A stretch of 34,755 bases of DNA from Bog-756 sp036511155 (GTDB lineage Bacteria > Actinomycetota > Acidimicrobiia > Acidimicrobiales > RAAP-2): the NCBI GenBank assembly GCA_036511155.1, contig DATCCR010000027.1, forward strand, positions 1 through 34,755, written 5' to 3'. Positions 15,689-23,424 of the stretch are shown here, in pieces (within the stretch, counting starts at the first letter, position 1; each line of letters begins with the position of its first letter). A model generated the notes under the pieces. The model searched no databases. It saw only the letters and a program-made list of their open reading frames with translations, and was not told the DNA's origin. Made by a program: the position numbers and the translations under genes.

Positions 15689-16132
15689 ATGACGGGGCAG
15701 ACGACGACCCATGGCGGGCGACGGAACGTGCTGGCCAGGGCGGCGGTCGCCGTGGTGGGGGCGGCCGTGCTCACCGCCGGTCTGTCGACCGGAGCCGGCG
15801 CCACCTCGAGCCTGCCGAGCATCAGGCCGACCGTGCCGCTGCAGGTGACGGTCACCCCGGGACCCGGGCAGCTGGTTGTGTCCTGGTCGCCCCCCGCCTA
15901 CAACGGCGACTGGGTGAACAGGTTCGGTCAGGTCGTCCCCTACGTGATCACCGACTACGACCTGAAAGGTGTGCCCAGGAAGACGTGGGCCACGTGCGTC
16001 GACACCACGTTGTCATGCACGTTGACGGGGCTCAAGGTCGGGAAGACCTACGACATCTCGGTGAAGGTGTGGAACGCCAAGGGCAGGCACAGCCCCTTCA
16101 CGACGCCGGTGTCGGTCACCTACTCCGGCTGA
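15689..16132 (+). CDS. Secreted fibronectin type III domain protein
   Basis: A 147-residue protein. The twin-arginine-like signal GGRRNVLARAAVAVVGAAVLTAGL (about 9-32) has a likely cut after AGA at 38, followed by one FnIII domain (about 50-146) with typical features: VTPGPGQLVVSWSPP, YVITDYDL, CTLTGLKVGKTYDISVKVWNAKG. Two Cys residues (in ATCVDTTLSCTL) may form a disulfide. It is probably a cell-surface or secreted binding module; no catalytic domain is attached. The ATG at 15689 is chosen because GAGGAGG stands 8-14 nt upstream. It may be co-regulated with the copper lipoprotein upstream, but a hairpin separates them. Confidence 0.72.
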   Translation: MTGQTTTHGGRRNVLARAAVAVVGAAVLTAGLSTGAGATSSLPSIRPTVPLQVTVTPGPGQLVVSWSPPAYNGDWVNRFGQVVPYVITDYDLKGVPRKTWATCVDTTLSCTLTGLKVGKTYDISVKVWNAKGRHSPFTTPVSVTYSG

Positions 16133-16144
16133 GCACCGCCGGCC

Positions 16145-16160
16145 CCGGTACCCGCACCGG
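16145..16160. terminator. Hairpin between convergent FnIII and SDR genes
   Basis: CCGGT (16145-16149) and ACCGG (16156-16160) flank a 6-nt loop, 12 nt past the FnIII stop and 18 nt from the SDR stop. Short and GC-rich, with no U-tract; weak support. Confidence 0.3.
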
Positions 16161-16178
16161 CACGGGCCCCTGACCGGG

Positions 16179-17021
16179 CTACTTCACCCAGTCGGAGGTC
16201 ATCCCCACCACGGCGGAGCCGTCGTGGTCGCTCAGCTTGAACCCGGCGAAGGTCCTGGCCCAGGGGGACGTCTGGTGGCGGAAGGCGGCCGAGTCGGTGA
16301 CCATGGCGGTCAGCACCGTCTCGGCGACGTCGTCACCGGTCTGGGCGGCGTCCGGGTTGGCGAACTCGGCCATGATGTGGCCCATGTAGGCCTTCATGGC
16401 CGGGGTGTACTCGCCGCCCTCGGCGAACATCTTGGCGACGTCGACGCCGACGTTGTTGACGAACTCGGTGGACACCGGTCCCGGCTCGATGACCGACACG
16501 TGGACGCCGACGGTGGCGGCCACCGGGGCCAGGCTCTCCATGAACCCCTCCACGGCGAACTTGGCCGCGCAGTAGGCCTCGTTGAAGGGCTGGCTGACCA
16601 CGCCGCCCACGCTGGTCACGGTGATGACCCGGCCGCCCGAGGCCCGCAGGTGGGGCAGGGCGGCCTTGGTGGTGGCCACCACGCCGAAGAAGTTGACCTC
16701 CATGACGGCCCGCATCTCGTCCATCGAGACCTGCTCGATGGTGCCCACGAAACCCCGGCCGGCGTTGTTGACCAGCACGTCGAGCGAGCCATGGTCGGCC
16801 ACCACGCCGTCGATGCAGGAGGTGATCGAGTCCTCGTCCACCACGTCGAGCCGGCGGATGTCGAGGGTCACGCCGGCCGCCTCGGCGGCCGCCCGCAGCG
16901 CCCCGTCCTTGGCCGTGTCGCGCAAGGTGGGGACCGTGGTGAATCCGTGCTCGGCGGCGGCGATGGCCGAGGAGAGGCCGATGCCCGAGGAGGTGCCGGT
17001 GATGAGCGCGACAGGAGACAT
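16179..17021 (-). CDS. Short-chain dehydrogenase/reductase (SDR)
   Basis: A 280-residue classical SDR. The cofactor motif TGTSSGIG lies at 8-15, NNAG at 85-88, and the catalytic triad is Ser137, Tyr150 and Lys154 (YCAAK). An Asp or Arg specificity residue after beta-2 cannot be judged with confidence. It would oxidise an alcohol or reduce a ketone using NAD(P). Many lipid and steroid pathways use such enzymes, and the gene neighbours are of that kind, but the substrate is unknown. A strong ribosome site (GGAAGGA, 7 nt before the ATG) fixes the start at 17021. It is transcribed in the same direction as the F420-type oxidoreductase gene, 123 bp downstream of that gene's stop. Confidence 0.9.
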   Translation of the reverse strand: MSPVALITGTSSGIGLSSAIAAAEHGFTTVPTLRDTAKDGALRAAAEAAGVTLDIRRLDVVDEDSITSCIDGVVADHGSLDVLVNNAGRGFVGTIEQVSMDEMRAVMEVNFFGVVATTKAALPHLRASGGRVITVTSVGGVVSQPFNEAYCAAKFAVEGFMESLAPVAATVGVHVSVIEPGPVSTEFVNNVGVDVAKMFAEGGEYTPAMKAYMGHIMAEFANPDAAQTGDDVAETVLTAMVTDSAAFRHQTSPWARTFAGFKLSDHDGSAVVGMTSDWVK

Positions 17022-17144
17022 GGTGCAGTCCTTCCGGTTGTGGTGGACCCAGCCTAGAGAAGCGGGAGTGAGGCGGTCGGGCCGAGAGTCACCGGGAGGC
17101 CGTCGTCGCGAGCAACAGGGATCGGGTATCGCCGGGCTGCCGAC

Positions 17145-18023
17145 TCACCCGGCGAGCGACGCCGCCCGCTCCTGGACCGGGATCAGTCCGTCGAGTTGGG
17201 ACCGCACGGAGTCCTCGTCCATGGGGATGACGAGGGCGGCCACCGCGTCGGCCCCGGCCTCCGCGTAACCCTCGGCGATGTCGGCATCCAGAGGCTGGAA
17301 GTACGGACACACGGTGATGGTGATGTCCGACCGGCTCCTTCCCGCTCCGGCCAGTAGGCCGTCCAGTTTGCCCAGGGGCTCGGCCAGCTCCTCGGGGGAG
17401 CGGTTGAAGGTGTGCCAGCCGTTGCCGGCCCGGGCCACCCGACGGAGCGCGGCGTCGGACTCGCCGCCGATGTGGATGGGCAGCGGGTCCTGGAGTGGCT
17501 TCGGGAACATCTGGCAGGGGTTGAGCGAGTAGAACTCCCCCTCGTACTGCGACGTCTCGTCGGTCCAGAGAGTGTGCAGCACCTCGAGGTACTCGTCGGT
17601 CCGCTTGCCCCGTTGGGGCCAGGACACGTTGACGGCCCGGAACTCCTCCTCCAGCCAGCCCACGCCGATACCGAGATCGACCCGACCGTTCGACAACCAG
17701 TCGAGGGTGGCCACCTCCTTGGCCGTGTACACGGGGTTGCGCTGGGGGAGTAGCACCATGGCCGTGCCCAGGCGGACCGTGGTGGTGTGGGCGGCCAGGA
17801 AGGCCAGGGTGTTGAGGGGCTCGAGCAGGCCGGTGCCGGGAGGGGCCGGGATCTTGCCGTCGTCGGCGTAGGGGTAGGACGAGGCGTACTCCTCGAACAG
17901 CACCACGTGCTCGCCCACCCACAGGGACGAGAAGCCGCGCTCCTCGGCCTCCCTCCCGATGGTGGCCAGGAGCTCCGGCGTGGAGATCGGCGAGGCGGTG
18001 GGGATCCAGAGTTCGACGCGCAT
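17145..18023 (-). CDS. LLM class F420-dependent oxidoreductase
   Basis: A 292-residue luciferase-like TIM barrel. It has the N-terminal VELWIPTASPISTPELLATIGREAEERGFSSLWVGEHV, the TVRLGTAMVLLPQRNPVYTAKEVATLDWLSNGRVDLGIGVGW core common to F420-dependent members, and PLPIHIGGESDAALRRVARAGNGW near residue 185. It probably carries out hydride transfer with coenzyme F420 (FMN cannot be excluded) on an unknown substrate. The start is the ATG at 18023, preceded at 6 nt by TAGAAC, a near match to the -10 of leaderless genes. The gene is of normal length for the family. Confidence 0.85.
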   Translation of the reverse strand: MRVELWIPTASPISTPELLATIGREAEERGFSSLWVGEHVVLFEEYASSYPYADDGKIPAPPGTGLLEPLNTLAFLAAHTTTVRLGTAMVLLPQRNPVYTAKEVATLDWLSNGRVDLGIGVGWLEEEFRAVNVSWPQRGKRTDEYLEVLHTLWTDETSQYEGEFYSLNPCQMFPKPLQDPLPIHIGGESDAALRRVARAGNGWHTFNRSPEELAEPLGKLDGLLAGAGRSRSDITITVCPYFQPLDADIAEGYAEAGADAVAALVIPMDEDSVRSQLDGLIPVQERAASLAG

Positions 18024-18094
18024 GGGCCTGTTCTAGACGAATCGGCTCTCCGGGGGCGGACCGTGCACCACCGGAGTGGTGAGGCCGTGCTGCC

Positions 18095-19504
18095 TCAGGC
18101 CGTGATGCCGGGCGCCACCAGGGGCCAGGGCCGCTCACGCTCGACGGTGCGGGCCAGGTCGAGGAGCAGCTGCTCCTCGTGGTGCTTCCCGATGACCTGC
18201 ATGCCCACCGGCACGCCGTCGACCGTCCCGACCGGGATCGACACCGCGGGCAGGCCGGACAGGTTGGCCGGGATGGTGAGGGCCCCGTTGTTGCCGATGG
18301 CTTTGTCGAACCCGTAGGTGGCGATGAGGTCGACGTCGCCGACCTTGGTGGGCATGGGCCCGGCGGCGTCGAAGGCCTTGTCCGGGTTGGTGGCACAGAA
18401 GACGAAGTCGGCCTGCTCGAAGATGTCGGCCAGCTGCTCGTTGAGGGCCACCCGGAAGGCGTCCGCCTTGCCGGCCGACTGGATCGAGTAGTGGTGGGCG
18501 GCCAGGTTCATGCCGATCTGGATTTCCGGGGTGAGGTCGTCGTTGCAGGCGGGGAAGCGGTCGCCCAGCTCCTCCACCAGTCCGACCAGGTTGGACAGCG
18601 CCCACTCCAGGCCCCCCTGGGGCAGTTCCACCACCACGTCGACCCGGCGCAGCCCGGCGTCGCGGATGAGTGCCTCGGCCGCATCGGTGACGAGGGCGGC
18701 CACCCGGGGCTCGACGATGGCGGCCCCCAGGTCGACCGAGACCACGGCCCGCTTGCCCGACAGGTCGAAACTCCCGAGTCCGGACTCCCAGCCCGACACC
18801 CTGGGCAGGCTGAGTGTGTCCCGGGAATCGAAGCCGTTGCACACGTCGAACCACCGGGCCGCGTCGCGGACCGAGCGGGCCATGCAGCCGACGGTCACGG
18901 TCAGCGGCGGCTGCAGGGTCTTCGGGCCCCGGGGGATGCGCCCGTAGGTCGACTTGAGGCCGAACAGTCCGGTGAACCCGGCCGGGATGCGGATCGAGCC
19001 GCCGCCGTCCCCGCCCGTGGCGATGGGCACCAGCCCGCCGGCCACCGCGGCGGCCGACCCGCCCGACGACCCACCGGGGGTGCGCTCGGTGTCCCACGGG
19101 TTGCGGGTGACGCCGTGCAGCTTGGTGGAGGTGCAGTTGACCCCGCCGAACTCCGAAGCCGTGGTCTGGCCGGCCAGTACGGCGCCGGCGGCCCGCAGCC
19201 GGGTGACCTGGGTGGAGTCGAACCCGGACGTCCGGTCGGCGAAGACGAGCGAGGCCTCGGTGAACGGCCACCCGGCCACCGGCTCGAGCTCCTTCACCCC
19301 GATCGGCACGCCGCCGAAGGGGAGGGACACGTCGGCGGACCCGGCCTGGCTACGTGCGGCCTCGGAGTCCACCAACGAGAAGGCGTTGAGGTCGGAAGCC
19401 CCGATGGCGGCCAGCGATGCCTCGAGGGCCTCGGTGGGACTGAGGTCCTTCGCCCGGAAGGCGTCGACCAGCGAGCAGGCGTCTTGGAGCCACGGTTTGG
19501 TCAT
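18095..19504 (-). CDS. Amidase signature family protein
   Basis: A 469-residue amidase-signature hydrolase. The Ser-cisSer-Lys triad is visible: Lys71 in PIGVKELE, cis-Ser146 in TPGGSSGGSAAAVAGG and nucleophile Ser170 in ATGGDGGGSIRIPAG. The spacing Ser146 to Ser170 (24 residues) matches the family. The substrate is unknown; GatA is unlikely because no gatC/gatB lies nearby and the C-terminal region looks like a general amidase. The ATG at 19504 has TAGCGT 7 nt upstream and starts at the natural N-terminus; the frame stays open upstream to 19645, but that part is low-complexity and covers the ppgK start region. Confidence 0.9.
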   Translation of the reverse strand: MTKPWLQDACSLVDAFRAKDLSPTEALEASLAAIGASDLNAFSLVDSEAARSQAGSADVSLPFGGVPIGVKELEPVAGWPFTEASLVFADRTSGFDSTQVTRLRAAGAVLAGQTTASEFGGVNCTSTKLHGVTRNPWDTERTPGGSSGGSAAAVAGGLVPIATGGDGGGSIRIPAGFTGLFGLKSTYGRIPRGPKTLQPPLTVTVGCMARSVRDAARWFDVCNGFDSRDTLSLPRVSGWESGLGSFDLSGKRAVVSVDLGAAIVEPRVAALVTDAAEALIRDAGLRRVDVVVELPQGGLEWALSNLVGLVEELGDRFPACNDDLTPEIQIGMNLAAHHYSIQSAGKADAFRVALNEQLADIFEQADFVFCATNPDKAFDAAGPMPTKVGDVDLIATYGFDKAIGNNGALTIPANLSGLPAVSIPVGTVDGVPVGMQVIGKHHEEQLLLDLARTVERERPWPLVAPGITA

Positions 19505-19511
19505 GGCGACG

Positions 19512-19517
19512 ACGCTA
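19512..19517 (-). promoter_or_regulatory. -10 element (TAGCGT) of the amidase gene
   Basis: On the minus strand TAGCGT is followed by 7 nt and then the ATG at 19504, a probable leaderless start. The same hexamer serves ppgK in the other direction at 19624. Confidence 0.45.
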
Positions 19518-19623
19518 CCGCCGCCGCCCGGGCCCTGCCCGGGCGTACTCCGTCGGTCGACGGGTCGAGTGTCCCGACGAAGCGGCGCCGATGTCCGGGT
19601 CGCGGCACCGGAGCCCCGGGGTT

Positions 19624-19629
19624 TAGCGT
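19624..19629 (+). promoter_or_regulatory. -10 element (TAGCGT) of ppgK
   Basis: TAGCGT, then exactly 6 nt, then the ATG at 19636; a probable leaderless start. Confidence 0.5.
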
Positions 19630-19635
19630 GAGGGG

Positions 19636-20487
19636 ATGACCTCACACGACCCCGGCGTGGCGCCGACCGGCCCCCAGAGCGTTCCCGACGTGACGGCCGA
19701 CCCCGCGGACGCGCGGGTCGCCCCCGAGCACCCGTTCACCCTGGCCGTCGACATTGGCGGGACCGGCCTCAAAGCCTCCGTGCTCGACGCCAGAGGGGCC
19801 ATGGTGGCCGACCGGGTCAAGATCCCGACCCCCTACCCGCTGCCCCCCGACAAGTTGGTCGCCTCGTTGAAGAAGCTGATCAGACCACTGCCCACCGCGG
19901 AGCGGGCCTCGGTCGGGTTCCCGGGGATGGTGCGGGCGGGCGTGGTGCTGTCGGCGCCGCACTTCATCACCGTGAGCGGCCCGGGCAGCGCGGTCGACCG
20001 CCACCTCGAACAGGAGTGGTCCAAGTTCGACCTGGCCGGCGCCCTGACCCACGAGTTCGCCATCCCCACCAAGGCGGCCAACGACGCCGACATCCAGGGG
20101 GCGGCCGTGGTTCAGGGCAGGGGCCTCGAGTTGGTCATCACGCTGGGCACCGGGTTCGGCACCGGCCTCTTCTACGACGGCGAGCTGCTGCCCCACCTGG
20201 AGATCGCCCATCAGCCCTTCCGCAAAGGCGAGTCCTACGACGAGCAGTTGGGCGAGGCCACCCGTAAGGAGATCGGCGAGACCCGGTGGAACAAGCGGGT
20301 CGTGAAGGCCATCGCCAACATGCGGGCCCTCACCTACTTCGACCACCTCTACATCGGCGGGGGCAACTCCCGACGGGTGATCCGCCACAGCCTGCCCGAC
20401 GACGTGACGGTGGTCGACAACACGGCCGGCATCCTCGGAGGCATCCGCCTGTGGGTACCGCTCCACCCCGGGGACACCCCGACCTGA
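19636..20487 (+). CDS. ppgK: ROK-family kinase, probable polyphosphate glucokinase
   Basis: A 283-residue ROK-type sugar kinase. The phosphate-1 motif DIGGTGLKASVLD lies at 39-51, GFPGMV at 94-99, the catalytic Asp150 in KAANDAD, and the second phosphate loop LGTGFGTGLF at 170-179, with IGGGNSRRV near 240. The absence of the ROK zinc-site cysteines and the DIGGTGLKA/LGTGFGTGLF forms match actinobacterial polyphosphate glucokinases, which phosphorylate glucose with polyphosphate (or ATP). A 34-residue Pro/Asp-rich extension precedes the fold. The gene is convergent with a polyphosphate-binding CHAD gene, which supports the polyphosphate link. A plain ROK glucokinase is the alternative. Confidence 0.78.
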   Translation: MTSHDPGVAPTGPQSVPDVTADPADARVAPEHPFTLAVDIGGTGLKASVLDARGAMVADRVKIPTPYPLPPDKLVASLKKLIRPLPTAERASVGFPGMVRAGVVLSAPHFITVSGPGSAVDRHLEQEWSKFDLAGALTHEFAIPTKAANDADIQGAAVVQGRGLELVITLGTGFGTGLFYDGELLPHLEIAHQPFRKGESYDEQLGEATRKEIGETRWNKRVVKAIANMRALTYFDHLYIGGGNSRRVIRHSLPDDVTVVDNTAGILGGIRLWVPLHPGDTPT

Positions 20488-20515
20488 GGCACCCCCACAG
20501 CAGGGGCCGACTCAG
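20484..20515. terminator. Hairpin across the stops of ppgK and the CHAD gene
   Basis: CTGAG (20484-20488) pairs with CTCAG (20511-20515), and an inner CCCC pairs with GGGG (20503-20506). The arms include both stop codons of these convergent genes. A possible bidirectional terminator; the stem is interrupted and lacks a U-tract. Confidence 0.35.
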
Positions 20516-21573
20516 CCCTGCCAGCGCCGCCACCGGCGCTCGACCTCCTTGAGGTCCCGCTTCCAGCCCTTGCGGGTCTCCACGGCCACGGCCCGCTGCA
20601 CGACCACCAGCCGTTCGGCGGCGTCGGCCAGGTCGGGCTGCTCGGCGGCCAGCGACTCGAGCCAGGCGATGGAGAACACGGCGTCGTGCAGATCGCCGAG
20701 TTTGCTCTGGAGCCGCTCGGCCGCCCTGGCCGTCTTGCGGGCGGGGCTGCCCTCCACCAGGGCCACCGTCTCCGCGCCGTAGCGGAGGTCCTTCAGGCGG
20801 ATCCGGAGCTGGTGGAGGTGGATGTCGGACGGGTCCTTCCGGGCCTTCCGGGCGACACCACGGAGGTCGTGCCAGGAGCGGTGGAGCATGACCGGGAGCA
20901 CCTCGCTGGCCGGTTTGGCCGCTTTCGCCTTGAACTCCGGGCCTTCCCACAGCACCGTCATCTGCTCGGTCAGGTGGAATCGCCGAGGTCCGGCTCGGTC
21001 GATCGCCAGCTCACCGGCCACCTGCTCACGTCGCCAGTCGATGACCGAGGCGATGCGGGCCACCTCGGTGGCGTCCAGTACCTCGGGACCGCGTTCGGCG
21101 ACCACCGTGGCCAGCAGGTCGAGGTCGCGGGACTTCCCCAACTCGTTGCCGTACCAGGCGAACTCGGCCCGCAGGGCGGTCCCCCGGCCCGGGTCGAGGA
21201 GCAGGCGGAAGGTGCGCAGGTTGGAGCGGATGCGCCGCATCGACACCCGGGTCTGATGGATCCGCTCGGTCTGGTCGTCCCGGCGCTCGGTGCCCTTGAG
21301 CGACTCGACGGCCGACTGGGCCCACAGCGGACGGGTGCCCATCGACAGGTGGAGGGCGTCGACCGTACCGGCGCGCTTTCGCTCGTCGTCGAGGTCGTCG
21401 CCCAGGTCGTTCAGGAGGAAGGTGCGGGCGGACATGGCCAGCACCCGGTGGAGGACCATGCCGGCCGTGGGGTCGGGGAAGACGTCGTCATGGAGGTGCC
21501 GACGTCCCCGGGGCGGGGACGCGGTCGGGTCGGCTCCCTCGTCGACGTGGACCTCGAGTGGATCGATCGTCAT
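20512..21573 (-). CDS. CHAD domain protein (polyphosphate-associated)
   Basis: A 353-residue, highly basic helical protein. The two CHAD half-domains each carry the conserved His/Arg pattern: IHQTRVSMRRIRSNLRTF (about 105-122) and LHQLRIRLKDLRYGAE (about 253-268), with ELGKSRDLDLL and KLGDLHDAVF closing each half. CHAD proteins bind inorganic polyphosphate and some localise to polyphosphate granules. No CYTH (triphosphatase) domain is fused. The gene faces a probable polyphosphate glucokinase, which suggests a local polyphosphate module. The start at 21573 has GAGGAGGAC about 5-14 nt upstream. Confidence 0.88.
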   Translation of the reverse strand: MTIDPLEVHVDEGADPTASPPRGRRHLHDDVFPDPTAGMVLHRVLAMSARTFLLNDLGDDLDDERKRAGTVDALHLSMGTRPLWAQSAVESLKGTERRDDQTERIHQTRVSMRRIRSNLRTFRLLLDPGRGTALRAEFAWYGNELGKSRDLDLLATVVAERGPEVLDATEVARIASVIDWRREQVAGELAIDRAGPRRFHLTEQMTVLWEGPEFKAKAAKPASEVLPVMLHRSWHDLRGVARKARKDPSDIHLHQLRIRLKDLRYGAETVALVEGSPARKTARAAERLQSKLGDLHDAVFSIAWLESLAAEQPDLADAAERLVVVQRAVAVETRKGWKRDLKEVERRWRRWQG

Positions 21574-21706
21574 GGACTGTCCTCCTCGGCCAGCCTACGA
21601 GTGATGCACCGGTGGTGCCGACCGGGAGGACCGGTCTACAACGGGAGCGCACGGTCCAGATCGGCGTGCCCGCAACACCCCCCGGGAATCCGGGCGACCA
21701 CGCCGG

Positions 21707-21712
21707 TACCCT
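21707..21712 (+). promoter_or_regulatory. -10 element (TACCCT) of the quinone oxidoreductase gene
   Basis: TACCCT, then 6 nt, then the ATG at 21719; a probable leaderless start. Confidence 0.45.
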
Positions 21713-21718
21713 GGGGCC

Positions 21719-22663
21719 ATGCGTGCCGTCACCATCGTCGACGGGGACCTGTTCTGGAACGAGCACCCCGACCCCACACCCGGACCGGGCGAGGTGGTAG
21801 TGGCCGTGGCTGCCGCCGGACTCAACGGTGCCGATCAGCTCCAGCGGAAGGGCTTCTACCCGGCGCCCCCCGGCTCGCCGGCGGACATCCCGGGGCTCGA
21901 GTTCAGCGGCACCGTCCTGGCCTCGGGTGACGGCTGCCACCGGTTCGCCCGGGGCGACCGGGTCATGGGCATCTGTGGGGGCGGCGGGCAGGCCGAGCAG
22001 GTGGCGGTCCCCGAGTCGGGGCTGCTCACCGTTCCCGACGGCTGCGACCTCGTCGCTGCCGGTGGCTTTGCGGAGGCCTTCTCGACCGCACAGGACGCCC
22101 TGTTCACCCAGGCCGACCTGATGGAGGGCCACACCGTCCTCATCTCCGGAGCGGCCGGGGGCGTGGGCACGGCGGCGGTCCAGCTGGCGGCGGTGGCCGG
22201 CGCCCGGGTGGTGGCCACGGTCCGCAACCCTGACCTCCACGACCAGGTGAGGGCGCTCGGGGCCCACGAGGTGATCCTGCCCGACCAGGTCGGCGACTTC
22301 GGTCCCTACGACGTCTCCCTCGAGCTGGTCGGCGCCCCGGGCGTGCAGGCCGTCCTGCCCCACCTGGCCCACAAGGCCCATGTGGTGGTGATCGGTGTCG
22401 GGGCGGGGGCCAAGGCCGAGGTCAACCTCCTGGCCCTGATGGGGTCCCGGGCCACCATCGGCGGCTCGACCCTCCGGGCCCGCTCGGTCGAGGAGAAGGC
22501 CGAAGTGGCCTGGCTGGTCGAGTCCCGGGGAGTCCACCTGCTGGGGACCGGGGCGGTCACCGTGCCGGTGGCGGCCACGTTCCCCATGGCGGAGGCCAGC
22601 GCCGCCTACGAGCGGTTCGCCGCCGGGGGCAAGCTGGGCAAGATCATCCTGGTGAACGGTTGA
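21719..22663 (+). CDS. Medium-chain NADPH:quinone oxidoreductase (zinc-free MDR)
   Basis: A 314-residue MDR enzyme. The GroES-like N-domain has GLNGADQLQRKGFYPAPPGSPADIPGLEFSG (about 34-64), typical of PIG3/quinone-oxidoreductase members, and no structural zinc cysteine cluster. The Rossmann domain has ISGAAGGVGTAAVQLA (142-157). The enzyme would reduce quinones or enones with NADPH. The stop is followed within a few nt by the crotonase gene, so the two are probably co-transcribed, which hints at an enoyl/acyl-CoA role. Confidence 0.88.
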   Translation: MRAVTIVDGDLFWNEHPDPTPGPGEVVVAVAAAGLNGADQLQRKGFYPAPPGSPADIPGLEFSGTVLASGDGCHRFARGDRVMGICGGGGQAEQVAVPESGLLTVPDGCDLVAAGGFAEAFSTAQDALFTQADLMEGHTVLISGAAGGVGTAAVQLAAVAGARVVATVRNPDLHDQVRALGAHEVILPDQVGDFGPYDVSLELVGAPGVQAVLPHLAHKAHVVVIGVGAGAKAEVNLLALMGSRATIGGSTLRARSVEEKAEVAWLVESRGVHLLGTGAVTVPVAATFPMAEASAAYERFAAGGKLGKIILVNG

Positions 22664-22665
22664 CC

Positions 22666-23403
22666 GTGTCCGAGTCACTCGTGCTCCGCCAGGACGCCGC
22701 CGGACTCGCCACCCTCACGCTCAATCGGCCGGACAAGCTCAACGCCCTGACCCCGACGGTGTTCGTGGAACTGCGCGGCCACCTCGACGCCATCGCGGCC
22801 GACGCGTCGGTCGGCTGTGTGGTCGTCCAGGGCGCGGGGCGGTCGTTCTGTGCCGGCCATGACCTCGACGCCATCGCAAGCGGCGAGCGGGCCCCGAGCA
22901 CGCACTTCGAGCCGGAGACGGTCGACGCCCTGGAGCGCCTGCCCCAGCCCACCATCGCCCGGCTCCACGGCCACTGCTTCACCGGTGGCCTGGAGCTGGC
23001 TCTGGCCTGCGACTTCCTGATCGCCGCCGAGTCGACCAAGATCGGCGACACCCACGGGCAGTGGGGACTCGCCCCAATCTGGGGCATGTCGGTCCGCCTG
23101 CCCGAGCGGGTGGGACGGTCTGTCGCCAAGCGCCTCATGTTCACCAGTCAGCGGGTGGGAGGTACGGAGGCGGCCGCCATCGGCCTGGTCGACCGGTGCG
23201 TGCCCGACGACGGGCTCGACGCCGCGGTCGCCGAACTGGTCACGGGCATCCTGGCCAATTCGTGGGGCACCAACCGGATCGACAAGCAGCTCCTCGCCGA
23301 CCGGGGCGAGCGCACCCGCGCCGAGGCACTGGTGCACGAGCGGACGATGCCGTACGGGATGCCCGACGACGCCGCCGAGCGGATGCGCGAGGGCGGCCGC
23401 TGA
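22666..23403 (+). CDS. Enoyl-CoA hydratase/isomerase family (crotonase) protein
   Basis: A 245-residue crotonase-fold protein. The CoA/oxyanion-hole segments GAGRSFCAGHDLDAI (56-70) and CFTGGLELALACDFLIA (104-120) are intact. Glu110 matches the first catalytic Glu of hydratases, but the second (the QPE motif) appears replaced by His130 in GDTHGQWGLAP. Hydratase activity is therefore uncertain; isomerase, hydrolase or another crotonase reaction is possible. The start is ambiguous: GTG at 22666 (MSESLV) is preferred, while a TTG at 22660 would overlap the previous stop. The gene is convergent with the thiolase-like gene, with 21 bp between stops. Confidence 0.83.
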   Translation: MSESLVLRQDAAGLATLTLNRPDKLNALTPTVFVELRGHLDAIAADASVGCVVVQGAGRSFCAGHDLDAIASGERAPSTHFEPETVDALERLPQPTIARLHGHCFTGGLELALACDFLIAAESTKIGDTHGQWGLAPIWGMSVRLPERVGRSVAKRLMFTSQRVGGTEAAAIGLVDRCVPDDGLDAAVAELVTGILANSWGTNRIDKQLLADRGERTRAEALVHERTMPYGMPDDAAERMREGGR

Positions 23404-23424
23404 GCCGGGTGGACGCGGAAGCGG

